Counted from the stretch's first letter, positions 15,259 to 24,583 are shown. The stretch: DNA of 64,000 nucleotides from Flavobacterium azizsancarii (GCF_027980145.1 NZ_JAMZNK010000026.1:1-64000), one strand, 5' to 3'. Program-made: numbers and translations. The notes: generated from the sequence alone by a model not told the origin.

Positions 15259-16581
15259 TTATTCTCCGTAAGACGCAGCAATAAATTCTTCGTAAGTTAC
15301 TTCTTTAGTTACCGGATTTGCTTTTTCTTTAAACACTTCTAACAATTTTTCAGCAACAACTTGCTCAGAAAGTCTTTTCACTTCTTCCTGGTTAGATAAA
15401 ACTCTAGCCACGATTCCTTGAACTTCTTCGTCAGTTGGATTTGTTTGTCCAAATTGAGCCATTTGTTGTTTGATAGCGTTTGTTGTAAAAGCTTTCAAAT
15501 CTTCAAATGTAATTTGGATATTACTTTGTGCCATTGCTTTTCCTTCGATCAATTGAAAACGTAATCCTTTTTCAGATCTTGCGTATTCAACTTCAGCTTC
15601 TTCCGGAGAAAGTTTTTTCTCTCCAACAGTTTGTAACCATTTTTTAAGAAATTCAGCCGGTAAATCAAATTTTGTATTTTCGATAAGGAAATCCTGAACG
15701 TCTAATAATAATTTTTGATCTGCTTGCTGCGCGAATTGAGCTTCAGCATCTTCTTTAATTTTAGCTTTCAAATCTTCTAATGAAGCTACTTTTCCTTCAC
15801 CAAAAAGTTTATCAAATAACTCTTGGTTTAATTCAGCTAATTCAGCACCGTTGATTGCTTCGATAGTAAAGTTTACTTCAACATCTAAACCATGAACATC
15901 ATCATGACCTACTTTTAAGTAATCCATTAATTGGTGATCATCTGCAAATAAACCTTTTGTGCTTACTGTAACAACATCTCCAACTTTTTTACCAATGAAT
16001 TTATCAGCAGCAGTTTTATTGAATGTAGATAATGAAATTGTAGTTGTATTGCTGATTCCTTTTTCTTCGTTAGAGAAAGTTCCTGTCAAATCAGAATCTG
16101 CAGATACCACTTCTTGTGGAATTGCTTTTCCAAATTGTTTTTGGATACGCTCTACTTGTCCGTCGATTAATTTATCATCAGCAGTAACGATATATTTTAC
16201 GATATCATTTTTAGCTTCTAAATCAATTTCGAAGTTAGGTACTAAACCAATTTCGTATTCGAAAGTTAGTTCTTCAGCATCCCAATCAAAGTTTTCGTTT
16301 TCTTTTGCAAGAGGAGTTCCTAAAAGATTTAATCTTTCAGATTGAACAAAACGCTCTAAAGCCAAATCAACAACTTTTTGAACTTCTTCTTGCTTAATTG
16401 ATTTTCCGTATTGTTTTTCAACAAGGTCTTTAGGAACTTGTCCTTTTCTAAAACCTTTAACGGTAGCCAAAGGCATTTTTTCGTTTATTCTTTTTGCTAC
16501 CTGACCTTTATAATCCATGTGAACAACTGTCATTACGATTGTTTCATTCACAGCGTTTATTGCTACTCTTTTAATATCCAT
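15259..16581 (-). CDS. tig: Trigger factor
   Basis: A 440-residue ribosome-associated chaperone that meets nascent chains at the exit tunnel. Residues 43-54 hold the ribosome-docking signature GFRKGQVPKDLV. The middle part is the FKBP-like region, diverged as in other Bacteroidota, and residues after about 270 form the helical substrate-binding arms (ELAELNQELFDKLFGEG, then long charged helices). The length is typical. The order tig-clpP-clpX is widely conserved in bacteria and couples folding with degradation. A strong terminator follows the gene, and a stem-loop overlapping a probable promoter precedes it. Confidence 0.94.
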   Translation of the reverse strand: MDIKRVAINAVNETIVMTVVHMDYKGQVAKRINEKMPLATVKGFRKGQVPKDLVEKQYGKSIKQEEVQKVVDLALERFVQSERLNLLGTPLAKENENFDWDAEELTFEYEIGLVPNFEIDLEAKNDIVKYIVTADDKLIDGQVERIQKQFGKAIPQEVVSADSDLTGTFSNEEKGISNTTTISLSTFNKTAADKFIGKKVGDVVTVSTKGLFADDHQLMDYLKVGHDDVHGLDVEVNFTIEAINGAELAELNQELFDKLFGEGKVASLEDLKAKIKEDAEAQFAQQADQKLLLDVQDFLIENTKFDLPAEFLKKWLQTVGEKKLSPEEAEVEYARSEKGLRFQLIEGKAMAQSNIQITFEDLKAFTTNAIKQQMAQFGQTNPTDEEVQGIVARVLSNQEEVKRLSEQVVAEKLLEVFKEKANPVTKEVTYEEFIAASYGE

Positions 16582-16609
16582 CTTCTTCTTTAATTTACAT
16601 AATAAAATT

Positions 16610-16642
16610 GGGTTGCAAAATTATAAAATTTTTGCAACCCAA
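16610..16642 (-). promoter_or_regulatory. Promoter of tig embedded in a stem-loop
   Basis: GGGTTGCAAAA (16610-16620) and TTTTGCAACCC (16630-16640) form a perfect 11-bp palindrome. On the minus strand it contains TAATTTTG (16623-16616), a -7 match, with a TTG 16 bp upstream (16642-16640) and another 20 bp upstream. The palindrome may be a repressor operator. The start codon is 35 bp downstream of the -7 box. Confidence 0.45.
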
Positions 16643-16699
16643 CCAAGTTTTTAATCTATTGTATTTGAAGACGTTTAAAACACGCTTTCAATATTTATT

Positions 16700-17044
16700 T
16701 TATTTGTCGTCGCCAAGTATTTTATAAGTAATAGACTGAAGGATAGACAATATAACACTAAACAGCAATGCGGTCCAGAATGAATCGACTTTGAAACCTC
16801 CGACAATGTTGGTACACAATAAAATAATAATCGCATTAATCACCAGCAAAAACAAACCTAAAGTTATAAAGGTTACAGGTAATGTCAGGATAACCAATAT
16901 TGGTTTTATAAAAAGATTCAGTAATCCTAAAACAACCGCAACAATTACTGCCGTACCAAAACTAGCAACATGTACCCCAGTTAAAAAATTAGCGATTAAC
17001 AACACCAAAGCTGCAGTAACAAGGAGTCTAAGTAATATTTTCAT
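16700..17044 (-). CDS. Phage holin family (4 TM) membrane protein
   Basis: A 114-residue inner-membrane protein with four hydrophobic segments at about residues 4-22, 28-46, 54-78 and 88-108. The second is followed by LLNLFIKPILVILTLPVTF, here the family's characteristic N-x-x-I-K-P-x-L/I-x-x-L-x-x-P pattern. It fits Phage_holin_4_2 / YvlD-like proteins. Despite the name, these are widespread chromosomal proteins with no shown lysis role, and nothing phage-like surrounds it. It lies 118 bp upstream of tig in the same orientation and 132 bp downstream of an alpha/beta hydrolase gene, separated from the latter by a long inverted repeat. Confidence 0.82.
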   Translation of the reverse strand: MKILLRLLVTAALVLLIANFLTGVHVASFGTAVIVAVVLGLLNLFIKPILVILTLPVTFITLGLFLLVINAIIILLCTNIVGGFKVDSFWTALLFSVILSILQSITYKILGDDK

Positions 17045-17097
17045 GATTATTGATTTAAAGTTTTAATAAAAGTAAGGAAATTTATATTATTTTTTTA

Positions 17098-17156
17098 CCA
17101 CAGATTAAAAAGATTAGAAGGGATTTTCAAATCTGTGAAAATCTTTTAATCTGTGG
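17098..17156. repeat. Long inverted repeat after the hydrolase gene
   Basis: CCACAGATTAAAAAGATT (17098-17115) faces AATCTTTTAATCTGTGG (17140-17156). The arms are complementary apart from one extra A. It looks like one of the dispersed palindromic repeats of this genome and may also serve as a terminator. Confidence 0.7.
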
Positions 17157-17176
17157 CTATAAAAAATTGAACTTAT

Positions 17177-17941
17177 TTATTGCTTCAAAAACTCAGTTGT
17201 TAATTCAAAAAACATTTTAGGGTTTTCGGCATGAAGCCAATGTCCGGCATTTGGAATTGTCTCGAACTTCACGTTTGGAAAATATTGACGTATACTATCA
17301 AAATCAGAATCCTGAATATATCCTGAATTTCCTCCACGAATAAATAAAGTAGGTTTATCAAAAGCTAAGCCATCCGGTAAAGCTTTTCCAATTGCTTCTA
17401 AGTTATTATTAAAGACTGAAAGATTAAACCTAAAAGCCAATTGTCCCGGTTCCTGCCAATACAAGTTCTTTAATAAAAATTGTCGTGTTCCAAAATCGGG
17501 AACATATTGTGATAAAACTTCTTCGACATCATTTCGGCTTGGTTTTACAGAAAAATCAATTGCATTTAATCCTGCCAAAATATCCTGATGATGCTGTTTG
17601 TAAAATTTAGGTCCAATATCTGCCACAATCAATTTATCTACAATCTCAGGATGAGTAGTTGCAAAAAGCATGGCTACTTTCCCTCCCATCGAATGCCCAA
17701 GAATATCTATTTTATCTAAATGATTCGCCTGACAATATTCGAAAACATCCTGTACCATGGCTTCATAACTCCATTCGTCTGAATGAAAACTACGGCCGTG
17801 ATTTCGTAAATCTAAAATATGAACTTGAAATCCGGCCTCTACGTATTGTCCTGCCAAAGTTTTCCAGTTATCAGACATTCCCAAAAATCCGTGCATGATG
17901 ATGAACGGCTTTCCTTCGCCTTCTATTTTTGAGTATAACAT
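17177..17941 (-). CDS. Alpha/beta-fold hydrolase (YbfF-like esterase)
   Basis: A 254-residue cytoplasmic alpha/beta hydrolase. Seen: the oxyanion-hole segment MHGFLGMSDNWKTLA near residue 16, DLRNHGRS near 44, the nucleophile elbow LGHSMGGKVA with Ser84, and the catalytic histidine in NAGHWLHAENP near the C-terminus. The layout and length resemble the YbfF-type esterases that cleave short-chain acyl esters or acyl-CoA. The actual substrate is unknown. No signal peptide. It is a single gene on the minus strand, divergent from the lipoprotein gene at 18157. Confidence 0.88.
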   Translation of the reverse strand: MLYSKIEGEGKPFIIMHGFLGMSDNWKTLAGQYVEAGFQVHILDLRNHGRSFHSDEWSYEAMVQDVFEYCQANHLDKIDILGHSMGGKVAMLFATTHPEIVDKLIVADIGPKFYKQHHQDILAGLNAIDFSVKPSRNDVEEVLSQYVPDFGTRQFLLKNLYWQEPGQLAFRFNLSVFNNNLEAIGKALPDGLAFDKPTLFIRGGNSGYIQDSDFDSIRQYFPNVKFETIPNAGHWLHAENPKMFFELTTEFLKQ

Positions 17942-18156
17942 TTATATTATGGTTTTAAAACTAATGACAAAGGTAAAAAAGTTCTATATTAATCTGTAAA
18001 TTAATAAAGTCCACACTCTGGATTTTAGTTGTTTTATTAGAAAAAAGTTTACAAAATACGGTTTCCCGTAAAGAAAGAACAAATATAAAAACTACTTTGC
18101 GCCTTCTTAAAATCAAAACGTTTTTTTTGATTAATTATTTAATTTAAACTTTAACC

Positions 18157-19566
18157 ATGATTAAAAAATTCCTTTTATGCGCGGTAGTTCTTTCGCAATT
18201 TGCCATCTCTTGTTCAAGCGATGACAACACAGACCCTACTAAGGATCCTACAACAGAAGAGCCCAAAGAACCAGTAAAAGACCCAACTCTTGCTGAACAA
18301 ATTGCAGAACTTGTTAAAAAACCATATTCAACTTTAACTCCGGCACAGCAAAAACTAAAACTTGAAGCTGAAGCTAATGAAATGCTAGTTCAACTGGACA
18401 AATCAAAAAGCTCTAGTGCTCTTAAAGCAATAGAAAATTTACATAGATTATTAGTTATCAATCCTGTTGATATTTTTAACGGAAAAAATGGTAATGAAAT
18501 AGAAGATATTTTGAATGTTTCTGATGTTTATGGCATTTATACCTGGAATAATTCCGGAAAAATATGGGCTAAAACAGCCTCAACTTCTGAATTAAAATTT
18601 ATCTTCCCTGCTAAAGAATCAGAAACATCAAACAGCGCAATACTTTCTGCCAAAAGTGTATCTTCTACTGTAAAAATAAAATTTACAGATACAGACGGAA
18701 GTTATATTTATGATGAAAAAACCGATAATTACATTCATAAAGAATCAATATATGATCAAATCTTTTTACCTTCATCGGCAGATGCAGTTTTAACAATTAA
18801 TAACGCTCAGGCTGCAGTTTTTACTCAGACAGCCAGTTATTCTAATGGAAAAGAAGTTCCAAACGAATTTGCGTATAAAATGACTTTAAACGACGGATAT
18901 GCCTGGGAAATGAGTGGTAAAAAAGGCGCTGAAAACACCTCAAAAGCTGTTTTTTCTTATAATGGAAAAATCTTACTTGACTTTAATGGCGGAAGCAATT
19001 CTAATATTGATGGCCTAATGGGTAGTGAGGCCCTTATACAATATAGAGGTAAAGCGAATGGATTAATCAATTTAATGGACAATTTTGTGATTGTAGCAGA
19101 TATGGATTTAGCTACTGAAGCGGCTGATAAAGTAGCTTTAGAAAAAAGCTTGGTACGTCCTACGCCACTATATGATAATAACAACCCTAATAATGACTAC
19201 AAGGCATATCACACTGCCTTAAATGTATACGAAAAAAAGCAATCTGAAGGCTTGGCCGCAATTTCTAATAAAAACTTAAAACTAATCTTAGTTTCTAAAA
19301 AAGACGGAACTAAAATAGCTGATATTGTTCAACATTCAGAAAAAAGCGGAGACGATTATATTTATAGATTACCAGTTTGGAATGCAGAATACAAATACTG
19401 GACATACAGTGAGAAAGGGGAAGAATTCAATCAACCTTATCTTGAAGAAGTATACTACTTAAAATTCAACGACAACACTGAAGTAGCTATGAGCGTTTAT
19501 TTCTCAGAAGGATTTGAAAAATTGTCAACCAAATTCACTGATTTCGCAGCATCTTTTAAAAAATAA
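18157..19566 (+). CDS. Lipoprotein of unknown function
   Basis: A 469-residue lipoprotein that I do not recognise. MIKKFLLCAVVLSQFAISCS is a lipoprotein signal with Cys19, followed by SSDDN. The acidic SDD right after the Cys resembles the Bacteroidota lipoprotein surface-export signal. A Pro/Thr/Glu/Lys-rich linker (about 23-45) leads into a helical part (LAEQIAELVKK...) and then a large beta-rich region with segments such as SDVYGIYTWNNSGKIW, YAWEMSGKKG and KYWTYSEKGEEFNQPY. No enzymatic motif is seen. It is a single gene with a bidirectional terminator directly after it. Substrate binding or an adhesive role at the surface are possibilities only. Confidence 0.7.
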   Translation: MIKKFLLCAVVLSQFAISCSSDDNTDPTKDPTTEEPKEPVKDPTLAEQIAELVKKPYSTLTPAQQKLKLEAEANEMLVQLDKSKSSSALKAIENLHRLLVINPVDIFNGKNGNEIEDILNVSDVYGIYTWNNSGKIWAKTASTSELKFIFPAKESETSNSAILSAKSVSSTVKIKFTDTDGSYIYDEKTDNYIHKESIYDQIFLPSSADAVLTINNAQAAVFTQTASYSNGKEVPNEFAYKMTLNDGYAWEMSGKKGAENTSKAVFSYNGKILLDFNGGSNSNIDGLMGSEALIQYRGKANGLINLMDNFVIVADMDLATEAADKVALEKSLVRPTPLYDNNNPNNDYKAYHTALNVYEKKQSEGLAAISNKNLKLILVSKKDGTKIADIVQHSEKSGDDYIYRLPVWNAEYKYWTYSEKGEEFNQPYLEEVYYLKFNDNTEVAMSVYFSEGFEKLSTKFTDFAASFKK

Positions 19567-19587
19567 ACAGCAATTAAAATTTTACTT

Positions 19588-19619
19588 AAAGCCGATTTGA
19601 AACAATTCAAATCGGCTTT
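19588..19619. terminator. Bidirectional terminator
   Basis: AAAGCCGATTTGAA (19588-19601) pairs perfectly with TTCAAATCGGCTTT (19606-19619), with a T-rich tail after it on the plus strand and A-rich sequence before it. It serves the lipoprotein gene (plus) and overlaps the last two bases of the DUF4249 gene (minus). Confidence 0.8.
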
Positions 19620-20469
19620 ATTTTGTAGGAGGTGTTTTAACAGTTAAAGTACTCTGACCATATCCTGCCCAAATACCAATTCCGCCTTTAATATTCGATT
19701 TTAAACTTGTATTTGATGGATAAATTGGATTCTTGCTGTTTACGATTTCGTTTTGCCAGCTGTTCCAGAAATCCAAGGCGTCTTTGTTTTGGGTTCTTAA
19801 TTTTACATGAATCAAATCCCCATCTGCAAAATAAGGTGTAAATTTAGTTTTAGGAAAAAGCAAAATCCCACGATTAACCTGTACGGTAACTGAAGATTCT
19901 TTAAAATTTTTATCATCCAGATTACCATAAAATACAGGCACAAAAACAGGCTCTTCTTTGTCTATTTTTGTAGCAATCTGGTAATAGTTTTTTTCATTTA
20001 CGGGATCATCAAATTTTACAAAAATATATCCAGTTGTATCTGCAGCATTCTTTTTTATATACTCGGCACTTTTAAGTTTTACTGATTTTGGAATTGTTGT
20101 TACGGCTTGAACAACACGATTTAAATATTCTATTTTAATGGAGTATTCTTTTCCCGCCTCACCCATTAGAGTTGATCCAAAATACACAAACGGTGGCACT
20201 CTGTTTTTGTCATTTTTAACTCTTAAAACCTCAGATGTCTCACCATCAGAAATAGTGATTTTTGCAGAACGAATAACATGATTCAAAACATTTGTAGAAT
20301 CTATAGCATCTGTAACAGGAATACTGCTTGACAATAAAACCTGGGCATAATCACCTTCTTCAATCCATCCTTCGACTACAATTTTAGATTCAATACTTTT
20401 TTCGCTAAAATCATCTTTAGAACAACTTACAGCAACGAGAGTAAAAAGAAATAATATATATTTTTTCAT
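19618..20469 (-). CDS. DUF4249 domain-containing lipoprotein
   Basis: A 283-residue lipoprotein (lipobox LVAVSCSKDD, Cys16) of the DUF4249 family. Seen: the N-terminal immunoglobulin-like part with KIVVEGWIEEGDYAQVLLSSSIPV (conserved V-V-x-G-W-I-x-x-G and V-L-L-S-x-S), then ITISDGETSEVL. It is only 3 bp from the TonB-dependent receptor gene upstream, and this pairing recurs across Bacteroidota. It probably sits at the outer membrane and works with the receptor. Some locus partners elsewhere are iron- or peptide-related, but no ligand can be assigned here. Confidence 0.87.
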   Translation of the reverse strand: MKKYILFLFTLVAVSCSKDDFSEKSIESKIVVEGWIEEGDYAQVLLSSSIPVTDAIDSTNVLNHVIRSAKITISDGETSEVLRVKNDKNRVPPFVYFGSTLMGEAGKEYSIKIEYLNRVVQAVTTIPKSVKLKSAEYIKKNAADTTGYIFVKFDDPVNEKNYYQIATKIDKEEPVFVPVFYGNLDDKNFKESSVTVQVNRGILLFPKTKFTPYFADGDLIHVKLRTQNKDALDFWNSWQNEIVNSKNPIYPSNTSLKSNIKGGIGIWAGYGQSTLTVKTPPTK

Positions 20470-20472
20470 TGT

Positions 20473-22749
20473 TTAAAATTTAAACCTCCAGCTTATTGAA
20501 GGCAGAATGCGGTACAAGACCTTTTTTTCCTGTTTTACAATTACAGTATTTTTATCATTATTGACTTTAACATCTAAAATCACATAAATTGGATTATCAA
20601 TATTGAAAGTATTGTAAATCGAGAAATTCAAGGCGCTCTCTTTTTTATTTGTTTTTACGAAGAAATAATTAACAGAAAGATCTGTCCTGATATAATTAGG
20701 CATTTGTGCATTATTATATTCTGAATATTCTTTGACGGGATTATTGTTGATAAAATACCAGGAAGTGGGCATCGTAAATCGATTTCCTGAACTGAATATC
20801 TGAGTAATACCAAAATTCCATTTTGGATTTAAATCATACATCCCAACCACTGAAAGATTATGACGTCTGTCGTATTTTGCAAAATAAGTTTTCCCATTGT
20901 TGAGTTCATCAAAGTTTCGATCAGACCAACTCAGCGTATAACTTAACCAACCTGTAAATTTTCCGTTGTTTTTGCGCAACATCATTTCTAATCCGCACGC
21001 TTTCCCTTTTCCAACTAATAGATCATTCTTTAAAGTTGTGATTTCGTTAAACTGCGTTATTCCATACGGATATTCAAGTAAATTTTTCATCGAACGATAA
21101 AACCCTCCTAAAGATGAAGAAATATTCTTCGAAATATTTTGATTTGAACCAATCGAAAACTCATCTGAAGATTGCGGTTTTATTCCCTCTGAACTGGCAA
21201 TCCAGAAATCAGTCGGAATCCCGACGCTCGAAGTAGTTATTAAACTCAAATATTGATATTGCCTGTTGTAAGATCCGTAAAAAGAATACTTTTCGTTTGC
21301 GATATAATTTAGTAAAACACGTGGCTGAAAATGTAAATACGAATCATTAGAACCTGAAGTATAGTAATTAATCCTAAGCCCTAACTCAGCATTTAAACGA
21401 TTCGTAAGTTTTGGTTTTATGGTAGTAAAAACCGCAGCTTCATCAGCATTTATTATATTATTTTGAGTTGTATTATTATCGGTCAGATTTTCAATATTTA
21501 CTTTTTGAGGCTGTAAATTATGATGTACATACTGCACTCCCGATTCTACAGGAACGCTTTTTATCGAGTAACGAAAGGCATTATTAAATCCAAAATCTTT
21601 GACATACGATGAAACACCAAATTCGATTGTGGCTTGTTCCATATTCAATTCATTAGAATATTTACTAAAATAAACAGAGTTACTCATACTTATTTTAGGC
21701 GAAAATGTAGTTGCTAATGTTGGGGAAACCGTAAAATTACTCCATTTTAAATCTGTTTTCAAAGCCAGATTACTGTCCTTTATTCTTAATACGTCTCCGC
21801 TAATAAAGGCATCTACAGAAAGTAAATTATTTTTAGAAATCTGAGAAATAAAGGTCATATTCCCATCAGAAAAACCATATTTCATATCCTGAACATCTTT
21901 ATTATTTGAACCCGAATTTAATAATGGCGCTACAACTTCATCGATATAAGTTTTTCTTCCGGAGATATAAAAACCCGTTTTATCATTTACAGGAATAGCA
22001 AGGGTAAGTTGCGAAGCTAAAATCCCAATATTTCCCTGAATACCCAATTCAGACGGTATTTTTTTGTTGGGAACTAAAAGTGTTGTTGAACTTAAACGTC
22101 CGCCATATTTAGCATTCGAACTTGATTTATCAAATTCTACACCTTTAATATGGTCTGTATTGTAAAAAGGAAAAATACCTAATAAATGTGACATACCATA
22201 TATAGGAGTGCCGTCGTATAATATGGCATTATGTCCGGGATCTCCACCTCGTACATACAAATATCCGTTTGCATCTCCTGAATTCTGAACCCCTGGCGTG
22301 AGTTGTAAAAGTTTAATGATATCTGTGGTTCCTAAAACTGTGGGAACAGAGGACAATTCTTTTAAATTGAACGATAGTCTTCCTCCTGACAAATTAGTAA
22401 AACCGCTTTTTTTATCATTGGATATTATGACTTCTTTTAAAAGTGAAATGTCTTTTTCCAGTACAATTGAAATTAAAGTGTCTTTTACAAAATCAAGATG
22501 AATTGATTTTGCAAGATACCCAATTTGATTAATCGTTATTTTGACCTGACCTAAAGGGATGTTTTCTGAGAAGCTACCCAGAATATCAGATATTGCGTAG
22601 TAGTGTTGATTGTTCACATCTAAAGAAATACTGGCACCAAGAAGGCTTTCGTTTTCAGAAGATTGTATGTTTCCTGTTATAGTGGCTTTAGATTGCGCAA
22701 ATACAGTAGAAAAACAGAATAAAAAAAAGAATAAAATTGGTTTTGACAC
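20473..22749 (-). CDS. TonB-dependent receptor with carboxypeptidase-like regulatory domain
   Basis: A 758-residue outer-membrane receptor. Signal peptide: MSKPILFFFLFCFSTVFAQ. Residues about 20-105 form a carboxypeptidase-regulatory-like beta-sandwich (TITGNIQSSENESLLGASIS). The plug follows, with LQLTPGVQNSGDANGYLYVRGGDPGHN (key T-P-G-V-Q and V-R-G-G), and then the beta-barrel to the C-terminal aromatic RILPSISWRFKF. At 758 residues it is smaller than SusC-type receptors and it has no SusD partner. The DUF4249 lipoprotein gene follows it by 3 bp instead. The substrate is unknown. Confidence 0.92.
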   Translation of the reverse strand: MSKPILFFFLFCFSTVFAQSKATITGNIQSSENESLLGASISLDVNNQHYYAISDILGSFSENIPLGQVKITINQIGYLAKSIHLDFVKDTLISIVLEKDISLLKEVIISNDKKSGFTNLSGGRLSFNLKELSSVPTVLGTTDIIKLLQLTPGVQNSGDANGYLYVRGGDPGHNAILYDGTPIYGMSHLLGIFPFYNTDHIKGVEFDKSSSNAKYGGRLSSTTLLVPNKKIPSELGIQGNIGILASQLTLAIPVNDKTGFYISGRKTYIDEVVAPLLNSGSNNKDVQDMKYGFSDGNMTFISQISKNNLLSVDAFISGDVLRIKDSNLALKTDLKWSNFTVSPTLATTFSPKISMSNSVYFSKYSNELNMEQATIEFGVSSYVKDFGFNNAFRYSIKSVPVESGVQYVHHNLQPQKVNIENLTDNNTTQNNIINADEAAVFTTIKPKLTNRLNAELGLRINYYTSGSNDSYLHFQPRVLLNYIANEKYSFYGSYNRQYQYLSLITTSSVGIPTDFWIASSEGIKPQSSDEFSIGSNQNISKNISSSLGGFYRSMKNLLEYPYGITQFNEITTLKNDLLVGKGKACGLEMMLRKNNGKFTGWLSYTLSWSDRNFDELNNGKTYFAKYDRRHNLSVVGMYDLNPKWNFGITQIFSSGNRFTMPTSWYFINNNPVKEYSEYNNAQMPNYIRTDLSVNYFFVKTNKKESALNFSIYNTFNIDNPIYVILDVKVNNDKNTVIVKQEKKVLYRILPSISWRFKF

Positions 22750-23093
22750 TTGATTTTAATAAGAAAAGTGCGAAAGTAAACAATTAAAAATCAATTCTTA
22801 GAGGAAGTAAATATTTTTATTTATTGTTTAAAATTCATGCCCCGAAAACTCATTATTATTACCTGAATGCCGCATGAGGTATAGAAGGCAATGTTATTAA
22901 GTTAAGCTTTTTTTAAGGACAATTATGGCTAAAAAAATTCGCACAAAGTCGCAGAGTCGCAAAGAAAACAGATGTAAACTTGGCGGCTCTGCGACTCCGC
23001 GCGAGATCCATTCGGCAAAAGCATTATAGATTTTCCTTAACTTAATGACATTGAGCTTCGGGACTGCGGGTCATGCCCTATTCATTTTTATTT
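22750..23093. other. Intergenic region with a nested palindrome
   Basis: I see no gene in this 344-bp gap. It contains a degenerate relative of the 4499-4612 element (CCGCATGAGGTATAGAAGG near 22870; GCGGGTCATGCCC near 23066) with a nested palindromic block between the two halves. Confidence 0.65.
22890..23052. repeat. Nested palindromic repeat block
   Basis: The outer arms AATGTTATTAAGTTAAG (22890-22906) and CTTAACTTAATGACATT (23036-23052) pair over 17 bp with one G-U. Inner arms AGTCGCAGAG (22947-22956) and CTCTGCGACT (22987-22996) pair perfectly. The outer unit recurs at 4295-4310, and CGCAAAG-type units recur near 7219-7240. Confidence 0.7.
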
Positions 23094-23807
23094 TTACTTC
23101 AGCTTATTCAAATACATATTCACCACATTATCCAAACCAAGATAAAGTGCTTCTGCAATTAATGCATGACCAATAGAAACCTCCAGCAATCCTGGAATAT
23201 TTTGTTTAAAAAACTGAATATTATCTAAACTCAAATCATGTCCGGCATTAATTCCTAACTCTAATTCATTAGCCAATTCTGCAGCTTTCACATACGGATC
23301 GATTCCATTTTTATTTCCTAAATCATATTGATGTGCAAAAGCCTCCGTATACAATTCGATACGATCTGTTCCTGTTTTTTTAGCGCCTTCGATAATATCT
23401 AAAACCGGATCAACAAAAATTGAAGTTCTGATTCCGTTACGTTGAAATTCCTGAATCACTTCGGTCAGATAAGACTGATTTTTTATAGTATCCCAACCAG
23501 CAGAAGAAGTAATAGCCCCAATTGCATCCGGAACTAATGTTACTTGGGTTGGCTTGCATTCTAAAACCAAATCAATAAAATTATGTTGTGGATTTCCTTC
23601 AATATTATATTCGGTATAAACAATTGCTTTTAGATCGCGTGCATCCTGATAACGAATATGACGCTCATCCGGACGTGGATGAATTGTGATTCCTTGTCCC
23701 CCAAATTTCTGAATATCGGCCGCCACTTTTAGTAAATCCGGAACATTTCCTCCTCGTGCATTTCTAAGGGTTGCAATTTTATTGATATTTACACTTAACT
23801 TTGTCAT
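23094..23807 (-). CDS. pdxJ: Pyridoxine 5'-phosphate synthase
   Basis: A 237-residue TIM-barrel enzyme that joins 1-deoxy-xylulose 5-phosphate with 3-amino-2-oxopropyl phosphate to give pyridoxine 5'-phosphate, the last ring-forming step of the DXP-dependent vitamin B6 route. Seen: LSVNINKIATLRNARGG at the N-terminus with the conserved N-I-D/N-K-x-A-x-x-R-N-A-R-G-G pattern, GITIHPRPDERHI near residue 39, and the C-terminal INAGHDLSLDN and VSIGHALIAEAL phosphate-binding segments. Full length, single gene. It is divergent from the CBS-domain gene, with a -7-like TATTTTTG on the minus strand at 23857-23850. Confidence 0.95.
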   Translation of the reverse strand: MTKLSVNINKIATLRNARGGNVPDLLKVAADIQKFGGQGITIHPRPDERHIRYQDARDLKAIVYTEYNIEGNPQHNFIDLVLECKPTQVTLVPDAIGAITSSAGWDTIKNQSYLTEVIQEFQRNGIRTSIFVDPVLDIIEGAKKTGTDRIELYTEAFAHQYDLGNKNGIDPYVKAAELANELELGINAGHDLSLDNIQFFKQNIPGLLEVSIGHALIAEALYLGLDNVVNMYLNKLK

Positions 23808-23923
23808 ATAAATAGATAATTAATTCTAGTAACACTATATTTGTTACGACAAAAATACAAAGTAAAACGTAGCAGTTTTTGCTATTTTTTGATTATTTTG
23901 CATCAAATATCCTTAAGAGATTT

Positions 23924-24583
23924 ATGACAGAAATTACAAACTATATCACCAATGATTTCAGAGCGATAGATAGCCAGGAAACGATAGCATCGGTTCAGGA
24001 CTTTTTTGCCGATTTGAATTTTTCGCATTTTCCGGTTTTGGAAAACGGAATTTTCATTGGAAGCATTGCTTCAGATGATGTTGAAACTTTTGACACTGAC
24101 AAAAAAGTTATTGATTACAAATATACTCTCGAACGTTTTTTTGCCCGAAAATCAATGATGTGGCTAGATGTTTTAGAAGTTTTTGCTAAGAACCATACCA
24201 ATGTAGTTTCGGTTCTTGACGAAAACAATGCTTACATTGGATATTATGAAATGGAAGATATCATGAAGTTTTTTCAGGAAACTCCATTTTTGAAAGAACA
24301 AGGCGGCATAATTATCGTTCAGAAAGGTCTTTTAGATTATTCGATGGGTCAGGTAACTCAGATTGTAGAAAGTAACAACGGAAAAATCCTTGGCTGTTTT
24401 GTTTCTGAAGCTGATCTTGAAAATGTTCAGATCACCATAAAGATCGGTATTGGACCAATGAATGAAATTATCCAGACTTATAGAAGATATGGTTATGAGA
24501 TTATTTCAGAACATCAGGAAGACGCTTATATCAACAGCTTAAAAGAGCGTTCAGATTATTTAGACAAATACCTTAATATATAA
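23924..24583 (+). CDS. CBS domain-containing protein
   Basis: A 219-residue cytoplasmic protein with a CBS pair in the first about 125 residues (DSQETIASVQDFFADLNFSHFPVLENGIFIG, pattern F-P-V-x-E-N-G-x-x-I-G, and HTNVVSVLDENNAYIGYYEMEDI) and an ACT-like second half (SNNGKILGCFVSEA...ITIKIG). CBS pairs bind adenosyl ligands. The role is unknown. I use the ATG at 23924 because the upstream in-frame extension from 23879 overlaps the promoter-like AT-rich region and adds a non-conserved hydrophobic stretch. It is followed after 128 bp by nadK, so ligand sensing linked to NAD metabolism is an inference. Confidence 0.85.
   Translation: MTEITNYITNDFRAIDSQETIASVQDFFADLNFSHFPVLENGIFIGSIASDDVETFDTDKKVIDYKYTLERFFARKSMMWLDVLEVFAKNHTNVVSVLDENNAYIGYYEMEDIMKFFQETPFLKEQGGIIIVQKGLLDYSMGQVTQIVESNNGKILGCFVSEADLENVQITIKIGIGPMNEIIQTYRRYGYEIISEHQEDAYINSLKERSDYLDKYLNI

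Noticed and set aside
16700..17044. Phage remnant suggested by the holin-family name
   Set aside because: The family is a common chromosomal membrane protein group, and no other phage gene or attachment site is nearby.
23879..23923. Longer start for the CBS-domain protein
   Set aside because: The extension adds 15 mostly hydrophobic residues encoded in the AT-rich promoter region; the ATG at 23924 fits the domain boundary better.
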